Made by a program: the position numbers and the translations under genes. The notes beneath the pieces were generated by a model that saw nothing but the letters and a program-made list of their open reading frames with translations, was not told where the DNA came from and searched no databases. A stretch of DNA of 64,000 nucleotides from an uncultured Caldilineaceae bacterium (GTDB taxonomy: Bacteria > Chloroflexota > Anaerolineae > Caldilineales > Caldilineaceae), in NCBI GenBank assembly GCA_951812725.1, contig OX638330.1, positions 1,612,001-1,676,000 of the forward strand. Direction: 5' to 3'. Below are positions 18,619-28,163 of the stretch, piece by piece. Each line of letters opens with the position of its first letter. Within the stretch, counting starts at the first letter, position 1.

Positions 18619-19635
18619 TCACCGATTCGATGGCAGTGCAAGATTGGCGAGGTCGACCAACTGGATCAGCGCCAATGGGCCGTCACTGCGAAAGCAGCGT
18701 TGCAGCGACACCGGCAGTTGCGATGCCAACCAATCGACAACGGAATCGGGCATCGCCGTCTCCACTTCCAGTCGGGCGACAGGTAGAGCCAGTTGCTGAT
18801 GGCGCAGACCCCTGCTCTGCGCCTCCAACTCGTCACCATTTCCAGCGCCGCTTGATGCGCGCAGGACGCGGAAAAGAAAAACGCTTTCGATCTGCATTCC
18901 AGGAAAGAGTTCATCCAGAAAACCCGCCACGGCATCTTCACTCCAGATAAACAGGCGCAATTCTGATGACGAGGGCACCGAAACGAAACGGGACATGAGC
19001 CGGGGAACTTTTATGCGGGCGTAAGAGAGTGGCCCCATGCCGATGTCAGGGCTGCTGAGATGCACCAGGAGGTTGATGCTGTGGGAACTGATGAAAGGGA
19101 AGGGGTGTCCGGGGTCAACGGCCAGCGGCGTTAATAGTGGGTACAGTTGCTGGCGAAAGAAGAGGCGCAGGTATTCATGCTGCTGCCTATCCAATTCATT
19201 GGGTCTCCGTATGCCTATGCGAAATTCTTCCATTAGTGCCGGAAACAGTGATTGGTTGAGATCCGCAAAGGCCTGCTGCAAGAGTGGATCAAGCTCCGCG
19301 GCAATCGTTTCCTGTTCGGCGTCTTCAAGTGTGGGCGCCTGTACAACGAAGTAGTGATCCAGAACAGAGGCAAGCAAACCCAGTATCCGGAGTCTCTCCA
19401 AAAGGGGGCATTCCCGGCTCTGGCTCTCCTCCAAGAGGTAAGAGGCTTCAACGACAGGTGCTGGCTTTTGGGCGGTTCTGAGGCGGCTCTTCAGTCCGGC
19501 AGCCAGGGTTCTGGCGCGGTCGACACCTTCGTCGTCTACTGGCTCCGCAAACGCAGGCAGGTGTGTGTCTGAACTGGCTGTCGCATAGGGGTGCGCAGTG
19601 AAAGGCTGATTCCCGTCTCGCATGTTTCGAGTCAT
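18619..19635 (-). CDS. Truncated polyphosphate kinase 1-like protein (N-terminal and middle domains only)
   Basis: A 338-residue protein. Residues 78-97 (LLERLRILGLLASVLDHYFV) align with the PPK1 N-terminal segment LERVKFL-IFSSNLDEFFMV. The region near residue 170 (YPLLTPLAVDPGHPFPFIS) is the PPK1 middle-domain signature. The chain stops where PPK1 (about 690 residues) would begin its two catalytic phospholipase-D-like domains, so the autophosphorylated histidine is absent. The Asn of SNLDEFF, which contacts ATP in known PPK1, is Val here. It probably does not make polyphosphate; it could bind it. It is the last gene of a run that includes a CHAD protein. Confidence 0.8.
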   Translation of the reverse strand: MTRNMRDGNQPFTAHPYATASSDTHLPAFAEPVDDEGVDRARTLAAGLKSRLRTAQKPAPVVEASYLLEESQSRECPLLERLRILGLLASVLDHYFVVQAPTLEDAEQETIAAELDPLLQQAFADLNQSLFPALMEEFRIGIRRPNELDRQQHEYLRLFFRQQLYPLLTPLAVDPGHPFPFISSHSINLLVHLSSPDIGMGPLSYARIKVPRLMSRFVSVPSSSELRLFIWSEDAVAGFLDELFPGMQIESVFLFRVLRASSGAGNGDELEAQSRGLRHQQLALPVARLEVETAMPDSVVDWLASQLPVSLQRCFRSDGPLALIQLVDLANLALPSNR

Positions 19636-19644
19636 CTGAGGTGG

Positions 19645-20412
19645 TTAAATCTCTTTGGCAACAAACTCAATCAGAATAATGAACTCGTCGCTTACGGTAA
19701 GGGTGTTAGCGAAGTTGGGGGGATCAAAACCCAGTTCAGTCATTCGCAGTCCGGTCTGCATTGTGCCACTGATTGTGCTTCCATCAAGGCTGGCCGAAAC
19801 ATCCCAAGTGGCAGACAGGGTGATGCCTCGCAGTGTCAGGTCTCCTTCCAATTGGAAACTGGTTTCTTCACCCTCCAGATAGCTGGCGGGCCCTTGAATG
19901 ACCTTTGTGGCGATGAATACGGCCAGCGGGAACCGGTCTGACTCCAGTGCATTCTCCCGAATCCAACCATCGCGCAGGACCTGGTCGGTGCGCAAGGTCG
20001 GCAGATAGACCGCGAAACGGTTAGGCCCGATTGCGGAGTTGGTCAGATCGATCTGAAAGAGACCGTCTAGGTCCTGCGATTCCCCGATTACTTTGGTTTT
20101 GCCGATTTCGAGACCGTACTTACTGGCGGCGCCGGCAAAGAGCTCCTCGTCGACGACATAGGCGGCCTTCGATTCGTCCGGGACTATACGAAACGTTCTC
20201 CATGCCTCCTCTTCGCTGAAAGCGACCGGTTTCAACGCAGCGAACGCTGTCGCGGCTTCGGTCGATACAGTCGCTCCATCCGAAGGTTCCTCCTCTTGCG
20301 GTGAAGAAGAGGGCGTCGATTGAATCGGCGCGGGCTCGGAACCGCGATTAAAGCAGCCGGAAGCTACCAGTATGGTCAGTAGCAGAAAGTAGGTTAGCGT
20401 GTTCGCTCTCAT
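19645..20412 (-). CDS. YceI-like domain lipoprotein
   Basis: A 255-residue protein with a lipoprotein signal (MRANT start, lipobox VASGC near residue 20) and a Ser/Pro-rich linker. A YceI-like domain follows from about residue 70: RIVPDESKAAYVVDE, IDLTNSAIGPNRF, DQVLRDGWIRENALE, FPLAVF and LTLRGIT. YceI proteins are lipocalin-like barrels that often bind an isoprenoid quinone or other long lipid. It is anchored outside the membrane. It lies 9 bp before the PPK-like gene and 66 bp after the sulfatase gene. Confidence 0.9.
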   Translation of the reverse strand: MRANTLTYFLLLTILVASGCFNRGSEPAPIQSTPSSSPQEEEPSDGATVSTEAATAFAALKPVAFSEEEAWRTFRIVPDESKAAYVVDEELFAGAASKYGLEIGKTKVIGESQDLDGLFQIDLTNSAIGPNRFAVYLPTLRTDQVLRDGWIRENALESDRFPLAVFIATKVIQGPASYLEGEETSFQLEGDLTLRGITLSATWDVSASLDGSTISGTMQTGLRMTELGFDPPNFANTLTVSDEFIILIEFVAKEI

Positions 20413-20478
20413 GTAATAGGTACCATCAGTGGCTTAAGTTCATTCTCGGGCCGGGCTCGTCGGATGCGGTCGAATGTT

Positions 20479-22356
20479 TCAATGTGGGGGAGCTTCCGGC
20501 CCCCGTGGTTGCTCGTAAATGGGTACGCCACCGGACAGATAGGGAGGCAGCTCTTCGCCTTCTCCGAATGCTGCCAGGAGCTGGCGGACAAATAAGGAAT
20601 AGAAGCCTTCGTGGCGGAAAGACGGTTCGGATTCCCAGACTGCCAGACCGCCCTTGAAGCCGAACTCCTCAAATGATGCAACAAAAGGGCCGTTCTTGGC
20701 AATGATGTGCATGGGCGTGTCCCAGCCATCCTCTCGCCGCGATACTCGGGGCGGCTGGTGGTCGCCTACGATCACGAAGATTGCATCGTCGTCAGGTTCG
20801 GTGAGGATGAAGTCGGTGAGCATCTCAAGTTGATACTCGATGGCGTTCCAGTAGTTGAGTCGGCGTTCGCTGTGTTCTATCAGTTCTGTCGAAGGCGGCG
20901 GCGCAGGTCCCGGCCGGTTAAGCTGCCGCCAGGACTGAACCAGCTCGGGTTGCGGAGTCCAGGGGTAGTGGGAGTTCTGCGTAATTGTGAAGAACAGGTA
21001 TGGTCCATCCGTCTCTTGGCGCATGGTCTCGCGGGCGAAATTCAGTGCGTACTGGTCTGGCGGCGCCGGACCCCAACCATATTCGGGACCGACGAAGTTC
21101 AGATCTTCATACTGCAGCCAGCGGTCTACCCCGTAGAATGAGACATATTTCTCCCACTGGGATTGCGGCAGTCCCATCGATAGCGCAGTAAGGCGGTAGT
21201 AGCGATAGCCCTGGTCCTTCAGGAACCTGCCCAGGTCCGGGTATTCCTCGTTCTGATATCTGTCCAACAGGGCATAGTATTGGGGGTCCGAGCTGACGCG
21301 CAGGCCGAAGAGAGCGCTTGTGTATGACATCCAGGAACCGCCTCCCCAGGTGGGCGCGAGGCTGCGGGCCGAAGCCACATGCCAGCCGGCGGCGGCGAGC
21401 TCTGCGTCCAGCCGCTGGGTAAGCGCCTTGTAGGCCACCCACCAGTCAGTTCTCTTGTAGAGCACTGTTCCGTACGACTCACTGAAAATGATATAGATGG
21501 GAGGTTGCTTTGCCAGACTGTATTGACTGTAGTCGTAGGCATGACGAAGGTTGAGGCTCTCAGTCTGCTTGACACTCTCATACATGCGCCGGGATTCGGA
21601 GACGTTTCGGATCAGTTTGGCGGCCATGCTGCTGAATACCATTTCCGGACGGAATATCCTGTCTGGAATGAAGATCGACTGGATGACCACGATGCCGGCC
21701 AGCATGCCCAGAAGGGCGCGCGAGAATAGACTTGGGCCTACATCGGGCAATGTAAACCGGGACAGCCGCGCGACCAGGGCTGCGCCGCCAATGATGAGCA
21801 GAACTGTTCCAGCTACAAAGGCAGTTGTAACGCGGGCGTTTTCGAGGAAGAAGCTGAACCCTTCCGTCGCCATCCGCAACTGGGTGTAAAAGACAGGCTC
21901 GAGACTGAAGAAAGTGAAGGTCGCGCCTTCATAGAGGTAGTAGAGGAAGAAAAGTACGTATGCGAGAACAAAGGCGAAACGTATTCCGCGTTTACGCAGC
22001 CGGGGCCAAAACGCCCAGAATGTGACAAAGAGCACGATTTCGGAGTTGAACCGCAGCAGATCAGGTTCCCTGCGCCAGACGAAAATCTGGTTCCAGACCT
22101 GATCTAGGGGAATCCCGGCGAGTTGGAAGGTAGGCAGCACGGACCCATCCTCACGGTCCATCAAGACGACCGGAAGATATAGCAACGCATGGAGTGTGAA
22201 GAAGGTGGCCCAAAAGGCCAGGTCGACGTGGGTACGCTTGCGGGGACCTCGATCCGAACCAGCGAGGCGGGACCAAAAGGGTAAGGAACCAGAACGCGCC
22301 TTTCCTACGCTTTTCGCAGGAATCCGGGTCCTCTCGGCGCGATCAGTTCTGCGCAT
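20479..22356 (-). CDS. Membrane-anchored sulfatase-family (LTA synthase-like) protein
   Basis: About 625 residues from the ATG at 22356 (a TTG at 22389 would add 11 residues and overlap the HD gene). Five membrane helices lie in the first 260 residues. An extracytoplasmic alkaline-phosphatase-fold domain then begins at PPIYIIFSESYGTVL (metal ligand and a nucleophile region). It shows LAPTWGGGSWMSYTSALFG and, near the end, FVIVGDHQPP. The layout is that of lipoteichoic-acid-synthase/phosphoglycerol-transferase relatives. It could transfer a phospho-head group to an envelope glycan or lipid. Exact substrate unknown. Confidence 0.85.
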   Translation of the reverse strand: MRRTDRAERTRIPAKSVGKARSGSLPFWSRLAGSDRGPRKRTHVDLAFWATFFTLHALLYLPVVLMDREDGSVLPTFQLAGIPLDQVWNQIFVWRREPDLLRFNSEIVLFVTFWAFWPRLRKRGIRFAFVLAYVLFFLYYLYEGATFTFFSLEPVFYTQLRMATEGFSFFLENARVTTAFVAGTVLLIIGGAALVARLSRFTLPDVGPSLFSRALLGMLAGIVVIQSIFIPDRIFRPEMVFSSMAAKLIRNVSESRRMYESVKQTESLNLRHAYDYSQYSLAKQPPIYIIFSESYGTVLYKRTDWWVAYKALTQRLDAELAAAGWHVASARSLAPTWGGGSWMSYTSALFGLRVSSDPQYYALLDRYQNEEYPDLGRFLKDQGYRYYRLTALSMGLPQSQWEKYVSFYGVDRWLQYEDLNFVGPEYGWGPAPPDQYALNFARETMRQETDGPYLFFTITQNSHYPWTPQPELVQSWRQLNRPGPAPPPSTELIEHSERRLNYWNAIEYQLEMLTDFILTEPDDDAIFVIVGDHQPPRVSRREDGWDTPMHIIAKNGPFVASFEEFGFKGGLAVWESEPSFRHEGFYSLFVRQLLAAFGEGEELPPYLSGGVPIYEQPRGPEAPPH

Positions 22357-22373
22357 AAGTGCTCTGAAAAATG

Positions 22374-22979
22374 TTACTGCTCTGACCAAGCATGGGGTAG
22401 AAGGCCGGATGCGATTGCCTGCTCGACAACGGCGGCGACGGCTTGCCCGAGCGCTTCGGAGCAGAGCGACACTGGTGACATGCGCTCTTTCACTTGGGCA
22501 ACTGTGACCTGGTTCTCTTGCCAGGTAATGCCCCCGGAATGATAGTTGTGCAGCAGAGGCATGAGCCGGTCCAGCGCCAATGCGAAACGGGCCTCGGGCG
22601 TCTGCTGGCTTTCAAACTCCTCCCAGAGTTCGATCATTTCGGCGGCCTGGTCAGCCGGCAGCAGGCCGAATATGCGATTGGCTGCCGTGCGCTCGCGTTC
22701 TGCCTTTCCGTCATGGCCTTCGGCGTCATAAGCATAGGTATCGCCGGCGTCGATCTCCACGATATCGTGAATCAGAACCAGTTTGAGAGTGTGTAGCAGG
22801 TTGGCAGGTTCGTCGGCGTGCTCCGCTAACACCAGTGCCATTATCGCCAGATGCCAGGAGTGTTCGGCGGAATTCTCACGTCGATGGTTTTCCAGGAGGA
22901 GTGAACGGCGCAGTACGCCTTTCAGCCTGTCGATTTCGAGAATGAACTGCAACTGTTGTGCCAGTCGTTTACTATTCAT
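22374..22979 (-). CDS. HD-domain phosphohydrolase (5'-nucleotidase YfbR/HDDC2-like)
   Basis: A 201-residue protein starting at ATG 22979, whose ATGA overlaps the CHAD stop. The metal-binding HD signature is split as AEHSWHLA near residue 35 and [12 protein letters not shown] near 70, with [12 protein letters not shown] near 145. This is typical of the YfbR/HDDC2 group, which removes phosphate from deoxynucleoside monophosphates. It is part of the run from the CHAD gene to the PPK-like gene. Confidence 0.88.
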   Translation of the reverse strand: MNSKRLAQQLQFILEIDRLKGVLRRSLLLENHRRENSAEHSWHLAIMALVLAEHADEPANLLHTLKLVLIHDIVEIDAGDTYAYDAEGHDGKAERERTAANRIFGLLPADQAAEMIELWEEFESQQTPEARFALALDRLMPLLHNYHSGGITWQENQVTVAQVKERMSPVSLCSEALGQAVAAVVEQAIASGLLPHAWSEQ

Positions 22980-23920
22980 GTTGATGCGGGCCGCGCCTTC
23001 TGTGTTGAATCGCAGAGCCTGTGCGGGCGGTATGCCTGCCAGTAGCCTTCGATGCGACATATGAACTGGTTTGCACTCTCTACATAGATGCGCTCGGCAA
23101 GAGGGGCAGCGGCAAGGCGCAGGCGGCTCCGTTCTCGAGCGGTGATCGCAGAGAGCAGGTCAGCATTTCTCTTGTCGGTAATTCCCATCTCCTGAACAAG
23201 CGGCGCCTCTTGCAGTACAGCCAGATCGTGCTCTTCGCCCAGTCTGTCGGCCAACCGGTCGCAGTCCTCCGCCAGAACTTTCATCATCGCCGGCCAGAGT
23301 GGCTTCAAGATCTGGAATTGGTGCCAAAGATATTTGACCCGTTTGCGCCAGCAGTGGAAATTCTCGGTTGTCGGTTGGGAGTAAGCGCTACATTTTTCTT
23401 TCAGGCCGCGTCGATAGGTCCTGCGAAGCCCGGAGGCAATAAGTGAAAATTCGGAATTGCGGAACTGCAAGTCCTCCGCCCTATGCCGCGCTTCTCTTAG
23501 CCTTTCGATCACTGTGGGGAGCAACTGTTCGTCGCCGGCGACTGCCTTGAGGACGGCACCGTGCTTCTCAACCAGCGATCGCCGCAGACGCCAGAAGGAA
23601 GCGTCATTCAGCTGCTGGCCATACCGCCGCCGCAGCATATCAATTGTTTCGATTTCGACGGCGCTGTCCCGAACAGGGGAGAGGATACGGCCCTGGTCGC
23701 GGAAGAACTCGTTCTCGGCTCGATATGTTGGTGCTGGCAGCGCGCCGCGCGACAGCCTTAACACTGCTCTTACGCGCTTGAAGCGCTTGCGCGCCTCGTG
23801 TATCCCATCATTCAGGTTATCTTCGCGAGCCAATTGAAGGATAGCCCCGTCGATCTGGTCGAGAACGATTCGTCGCAGCGAATCGGACGGAGCTTCGTTT
23901 GGTATGAGCGCAAAAATCAT
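22976..23920 (-). CDS. CHAD-domain protein (predicted polyphosphate-binding)
   Basis: A 314-residue all-helical protein. Conserved basic/histidine motifs of the CHAD domain occur twice: [19 protein letters not shown] with [16 protein letters not shown] in the first half, and [17 protein letters not shown] with [14 protein letters not shown] in the second. CHAD domains bind polyphosphate and target proteins to polyphosphate granules. It is coupled (ATGA) to the HD gene, and a PPK1-like gene closes the same run, which supports a polyphosphate-related role. It lacks a CYTH domain. Confidence 0.92.
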   Translation of the reverse strand: MIFALIPNEAPSDSLRRIVLDQIDGAILQLAREDNLNDGIHEARKRFKRVRAVLRLSRGALPAPTYRAENEFFRDQGRILSPVRDSAVEIETIDMLRRRYGQQLNDASFWRLRRSLVEKHGAVLKAVAGDEQLLPTVIERLREARHRAEDLQFRNSEFSLIASGLRRTYRRGLKEKCSAYSQPTTENFHCWRKRVKYLWHQFQILKPLWPAMMKVLAEDCDRLADRLGEEHDLAVLQEAPLVQEMGITDKRNADLLSAITARERSRLRLAAAPLAERIYVESANQFICRIEGYWQAYRPHRLCDSTQKARPAST

Positions 23921-23963
23921 CGGGGATTATGCCTGGAGAGCATGGCCAACGGGAAGTTCAGGA

Positions 23964-24896
23964 TTATGATGCGGCATCCTCCAGTTTCGCAAATAGGTCG
24001 CGGAAGACACCATCGCGGTCCACGTATCTGGCACAGGAAATAGTATGACGGCTTTCGTCTAAGTCCCATGTAATCGCATCGGTCAGGCGCGGCGAGCTGA
24101 CCAGTTCCATTTGGGCCCACTCCTGATTCACCAGCCACGCCAACGGCGCCAAATCCCAAATCTGTTTGGAGTAGGCGAACTGGTCGGCGTGGTAGTCGTT
24201 GTAGATCTGGTAGAGATAGTCGCCGATCGCACCCTTTCCTTGCACGTGTGCGGCAATCTCGGGCAGCGTTGTATGCAGGTGGGAGACGACCCCCATGCAA
24301 GGGAAGCGCACCAAGGGAACACCGCAGTCCAGAACGATGCGGCTTGCAACCGGGTCCTGGCGCAGGTTGAACTCATTCGAATCGGGCCAGTGGCGTGCAT
24401 GTCCGCCCAGCCAGAGCAAGACGATGCGCTCCCGAATTGCCGGCTCCAGCAGTAGAGCGGAGGCAACATTGGTGATGGCGCCGATGGCGACAACATAGAG
24501 GGGATCATCATGAGGAGAGGCCAGAGCCCGTTCGATGAGGTCGGCAGTTGCCTCACTCTCAACCGGCGGCTCTCCTTCCTTCATCCATTTTGTTGCTCCC
24601 CGCATTACGAATCCATCGCCGGGCGTGGCGACCGACGGGAGACGCGCCAGGAGACGGTGAATCTCCTCAAAGCTCTTTTCCATGCCGTCAGCCGGGCTGG
24701 AGGAACGTTTGTTGTGGAAAGGCGCGGCATGGAGTGCTTCCACGGTCATCGCCTCGGGCGACAACAGCGCATAAACGACGGCAAACTGATCGTCGATTTC
24801 GTTGTACGTATCTGTGTCCAGGACTATCCGCACCGGCCTGGAGTGGTGTCTAAGGCGGTCTCGCAGGAGCTGAGAATTGAGAGGTGGAAAACGCAT
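23964..24896 (-). CDS. Inosine-uridine-preferring nucleoside hydrolase family protein
   Basis: About 310 residues from ATG 24896; a TTG at 24962 would add 22. The calcium-binding signature DTDTYNEIDDQFA appears near residue 27. Later, YVVAIGAITNVASALL and LWLGGHARHWPDSNEFNLRQDP match the family order, and an aspartate ligand would follow in the C-terminal part. It hydrolyses the N-glycosidic bond of nucleosides or related glycosides. It directly follows the mannonate dehydratase gene, so it may act on a plant- or debris-derived nucleoside. Confidence 0.9.
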   Translation of the reverse strand: MRFPPLNSQLLRDRLRHHSRPVRIVLDTDTYNEIDDQFAVVYALLSPEAMTVEALHAAPFHNKRSSSPADGMEKSFEEIHRLLARLPSVATPGDGFVMRGATKWMKEGEPPVESEATADLIERALASPHDDPLYVVAIGAITNVASALLLEPAIRERIVLLWLGGHARHWPDSNEFNLRQDPVASRIVLDCGVPLVRFPCMGVVSHLHTTLPEIAAHVQGKGAIGDYLYQIYNDYHADQFAYSKQIWDLAPLAWLVNQEWAQMELVSSPRLTDAITWDLDESRHTISCARYVDRDGVFRDLFAKLEDAAS

Positions 24897-24968
24897 AGAG
24901 TAAAAGTCCAAGGTTGTATCTGCTGTTTCCGGTTCCGAATCGGCTGCGGCGGTGCTTTCCAACTAATC

Positions 24969-25946
24969 CTAAGCTGCGAGCCGGTTTACCATTTCCAGCA
25001 TGGCTGTCATATATCCAATAGCATAGGCGCGGCCGCGGTGCCCCCATTGCGTGTCGTCAACCATGGCTGGCACGTGATCGGTGATCATGAATCCGGTGAA
25101 TCCCACTTCGTTCAAGGTCTTCATTACCTCAAAGGGATTTACATTTCCCTCATTGATGAAGCACTCATGGAAGTTGGGCACGGTGCCTTGGACATCGCGA
25201 AAGTGAACGTAGATAATGCGGTCGCGGCCGCCAAAATGGCGGATCGCCTCGAGGACATAGTCATGGCCGTTCATCTCGGACCAGCAGCCCATACAGAAAT
25301 CGAGGCCATGATTGGGGCTGTCGAAGCGGTCTATGGCCCGCTTGAATCCTTCGAAATTGCGGAAGATGCGGGCAACGCCGCCCAACGACTCCACCGGTGG
25401 GTCATCTGGATGGAGAGCAAGGGTGACGCCTGCCTCTTCGGCAACCGGCAGAAGCCGCTCCAGGTAGTATTCATAGTTGGCCCACATTTCATCTGCGTCG
25501 AAGACACGTTCGTGCGTTAGTTCATTGGGGTCATGCTCCGCCAAATTGAACCGTGTGCCGCGAGCCCCTCCTCGCAGCACCGCCGGCTCCGGCGTGCGCC
25601 AGACCGAGTTAGGCATCCAGTGATATCCGAGGATCGGAATCCCGGCTCTTCCCATATTGCGGACTGTCGTCTGCATGTGGGCTATCTGCTCGTCACGTCC
25701 CGGCAGGCCCAGCATCGCCTTGTCATAGAAACTGACGGGCACATTTTCCAGGCAGATCAACCGCAGGCCAGCAGCTTCAGCGCGATCCGCGGCCTCCTTC
25801 AGGTCTTCGTATTCCCACCGCTTTTCGCCGGGGAGGCGGGGCGTGTTCATCAGGAAATCATCGGCTCCCAACTGCTTGATGAACGCCAGTTTTTCGTCGG
25901 TCAACTCGTTGAACTGGCCTAAGCCAATTCGCATTTGCGGCGACAT
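24969..25946 (-). CDS. uxuA: Mannonate dehydratase
   Basis: A 325-residue TIM-barrel protein of the UxuA family, which dehydrates D-mannonate to 2-keto-3-deoxygluconate. Family features include LICLENVPV, YHWMPNSVWRTPEP, LALHPDDPP, LDFCMGCWSEMNG, IYVHFRDVQG with FHECFINEG, and ITDHVPAMVDD, which supply the metal-binding Cys and His residues. It starts at an ATG behind AAGGAG. The next gene upstream encodes a DapA-fold aldolase that could use the product. Divergent SDR and GH4 genes also deal with sugars. Confidence 0.92.
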   Translation of the reverse strand: MSPQMRIGLGQFNELTDEKLAFIKQLGADDFLMNTPRLPGEKRWEYEDLKEAADRAEAAGLRLICLENVPVSFYDKAMLGLPGRDEQIAHMQTTVRNMGRAGIPILGYHWMPNSVWRTPEPAVLRGGARGTRFNLAEHDPNELTHERVFDADEMWANYEYYLERLLPVAEEAGVTLALHPDDPPVESLGGVARIFRNFEGFKRAIDRFDSPNHGLDFCMGCWSEMNGHDYVLEAIRHFGGRDRIIYVHFRDVQGTVPNFHECFINEGNVNPFEVMKTLNEVGFTGFMITDHVPAMVDDTQWGHRGRAYAIGYMTAMLEMVNRLAA

Positions 25947-26085
25947 GGGATGGCTCCTTTCATCTGAAGGGCGCGGGCCCTGGCATCTGGCGCCCGCGGA
26001 CTCTTGCGGGCAATCCGGTAGGGTTTAGAGGGACCTGGCCAGTCTTCCAGGCTCTGCCTCAGGGCACTGAACTATGAAGGGAATT

Positions 26086-27000
26086 CTAAGCTGGCACCGG
26101 TGGCGACAGGCGGGCCAGCAATTGCTCTTGTTCGGCCTTGGTCAGATCGACCAGAGGCGGGCGAACACGGCTCCAGCCTTTTCTGCCGGTCTGGTCGGCG
26201 ACGATCACCTTTAGTGACGCGATCATGTTGTAGCCGGAATCGAGAATGGCGTCACGAACCCAATTGGTTCGGTTCTGGCGCTCCTCGGCGTCGGCCGCCT
26301 GCCAGTTGTCGTAGAGGTCGCGAATGACGTGGGGCAATACATTTGCCATGCCGGAGATACAGCCGCCGCCGCCGCCCTGCATATTCTTCAGAAGCAGGGC
26401 CTCGGTGCCGCAGAATACTGCAAAGCCGGGAAAGTTTCGCGCCACTTCATGCAGTCCCCGCAGGTTGCCTTCGTCGCCGGAGCTGTCCTTCACGCCGGCA
26501 GCCTGGCCAGGATACGCTTGCGCCAGCCTGGTAAGCAGAGACGGGCTAAGAGGAATTCCGCTCACTTGGGGGATGTGGTAGAAGTACATCCGTAGCCGCT
26601 CGTCGTTGACGCGATCGAAGACTGCCGCAAACGAGCGAAAAAGGCCTTCTTCGGAAACGCCCGGATAGTAAAAGGGAGGCAGGGTCAGGGCGCCGCGGCA
26701 ACCGGATTGAACCGCGTGCCGGGTCAGGTCGGCGGCTTCGAAGATCGAGGCTGCCCCGCTGCCCACGACCAGTTTACTGGCCGGAATGCCGGCCTCGATC
26801 ACTGCATCGACCGCGGCCATGCGCTCGGTCGCGGCAAACGATGTTGCCTCACTGTTGGTGCCGAATAGCACCAGTCCGTGACAGCCTCCTTCCAGCAGGC
26901 GTTTGCAGAACTCAATATATGCTGGCAGGTCGATGGACAGGTCGGCGCGGACGGGCGTCAGGGTAGGCGCAAAGACGCCTCCAAGTGAGAGTTCAGACAT
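26086..27000 (-). CDS. Dihydrodipicolinate synthase/N-acetylneuraminate lyase family aldolase
   Basis: A 304-residue (beta/alpha)8 aldolase from ATG 27000 (AGAGGG upstream). The class I aldolase residues are visible: LFGTNSEATSF, the tyrosine in YFYHIPQVSG, and the Schiff-base lysine in GVKDSSGD near residue 165. Members make or cleave pyruvate-containing products (DapA, KDG aldolase, NanA). Next to UxuA, a 2-keto-3-deoxygluconate aldolase role is attractive but is inference. A Gly-rich GGGGGCISG loop near residue 210 is expected for the fold. Confidence 0.88.
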   Translation of the reverse strand: MSELSLGGVFAPTLTPVRADLSIDLPAYIEFCKRLLEGGCHGLVLFGTNSEATSFAATERMAAVDAVIEAGIPASKLVVGSGAASIFEAADLTRHAVQSGCRGALTLPPFYYPGVSEEGLFRSFAAVFDRVNDERLRMYFYHIPQVSGIPLSPSLLTRLAQAYPGQAAGVKDSSGDEGNLRGLHEVARNFPGFAVFCGTEALLLKNMQGGGGGCISGMANVLPHVIRDLYDNWQAADAEERQNRTNWVRDAILDSGYNMIASLKVIVADQTGRKGWSRVRPPLVDLTKAEQEQLLARLSPPVPA

Positions 27001-27249
27001 ACTTTGGTCCCTCTTCTTCTGATGGCTCAGATGACAGCTGGTAAGGAAATATAATCTTCTACATGTTACGACCTGCGGGTCGCCATTGTCAAATGGGCCC
27101 GCTATGAGTGCATCCCAGTTTTGGCGCAAAAGGGTCAGGGGTGAAATGCGCGGCGACGGTAGGTGAGATTAAGTTCCGGCCTTTGGAGGGACACAGTGCA
27201 GGCACAAGGCCTGCCCCTACAGGACCTTCGAGGGGGAAGGTGAGGGAGG

Positions 27250-27798
27250 GTGTCTGTGGTGCGCGCAAACTGACTTAATGTGGTGGTGGGCGCAACGGAG
27301 ACAGTGCTGGGAAGAGACAGCACTGGGGAAGAACAAGCACGGTTGGTAAGCCGGAGGGCGGGGCGTTGCGGGGGCGCAGCCCCTGCACAAGGGAGGCCGC
27401 TTGCGGCCGACCGCCCAAAAGTACATCTTTGAGAGGAGGTAACTACTAAGCCATATACGGTGCCTGTCTTGACCAGCTCTTTGTCGCTGCTGCGATTCAG
27501 GTTATCTGGTTGCGTATGCGGTTGGCGGCGGCCAGGTTGTTGGAGCGGTACTGCTGGAATGAGCGCACACGGTCGGTGAGGGATGGTTTTGTAGGGGGGC
27601 GTTGCGGGGGCGCAGCCCCTGCACAAGGGAGGGCCGAAGGCCCGACCGCCCAGAATACAACATTGAGGGGATAAATGACACCTTTGCTCGCCTCGTTCAG
27701 GGTCGCAAGCTGATTGTGGCTGAGTAGTGACGAAAGGTGAGAGAAAACCCTTGCTTGCCGCCTTCAAAGTTGCGGATCAGTACCGGCTGCGAAGTCAC
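27250..27798 (+). mobile_element. MITE copy C, split by insertion of copy D
   Basis: The left and core part (about 27250-27438; core 27359-27415 with hairpin GGCCGCTTGCGGCC) and the right part (about 27732-27798, ending GGCTGCGAAGTCAC) belong to one element. Copy D (27439-27731) lies between them. The right part aligns with the other copies from CTTGC-CGCC to the right end. The left end is too diverged to place exactly. Confidence 0.7.
27439..27731 (+). mobile_element. MITE copy D, inserted within copy C
   Basis: A full-length 293 bp element. Left end GTAACTACTAAGCC at 27439-27452, right end GGCTGAGTAGTGAC at 27718-27731. The core hairpin is GGGCCGAAGGCCC. Flanks GAGAGGAG (27431-27438) and GAAAGGTG (27732-27739) agree at 6 of 8 positions, as expected for an old 8 bp duplication. 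Confidence 0.88.
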
Positions 27799-28163
27799 CA
27801 TCCTTCATAGTGGTCCGGACATGTTTCCAGCTCGCTTTCGCGAGAGCATTATTACGGCTTGCATAAAGTGACCAACTTTGGGCATAATACGCAAATTCTA
27901 CTAAATGGGCTTGTATTCCGAGGAGTTTCCCTACATTCGAACCGCGGCGAATACCAACTTTATACTGTAACGATCTGTTCCCCTGACTCTAACGGGGGCC
28001 TTGTCGAAGGTGTTAGACTGAACTGACATAGACAAAGGCTGCATGGCGCAGAAAAGAGATCTGCACACTCTGGCGCTTCCAGAACTGGCAAGAAATCTCA
28101 GCAAGTCTCCCCTGTGCCGGCCTAACAGAGTCCATCGCACTGAAGCAATGGCGGGGTATTAAC
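27799..28163. other. Intergenic region upstream of the ATP-grasp operon
   Basis: No gene is recognised between MITE C and the start of the ATP-grasp gene. It should hold the promoter of the three-gene operon, but no convincing -35/-10 pair stands out. Confidence 0.4.

Noticed and set aside
27135..27767. Long open frames across the MITE copies (also at 2864-3239, 8379-8671, 32135-32410, 45194-45683, 59363-59674) with the recurrent peptide RGCAPATP
   Set aside because: They translate the GC-rich repeat core in either orientation, and the same peptide recurs because the repeat recurs. They have no ribosome binding sites or protein families. They are likely to be over-annotated as hypothetical proteins.
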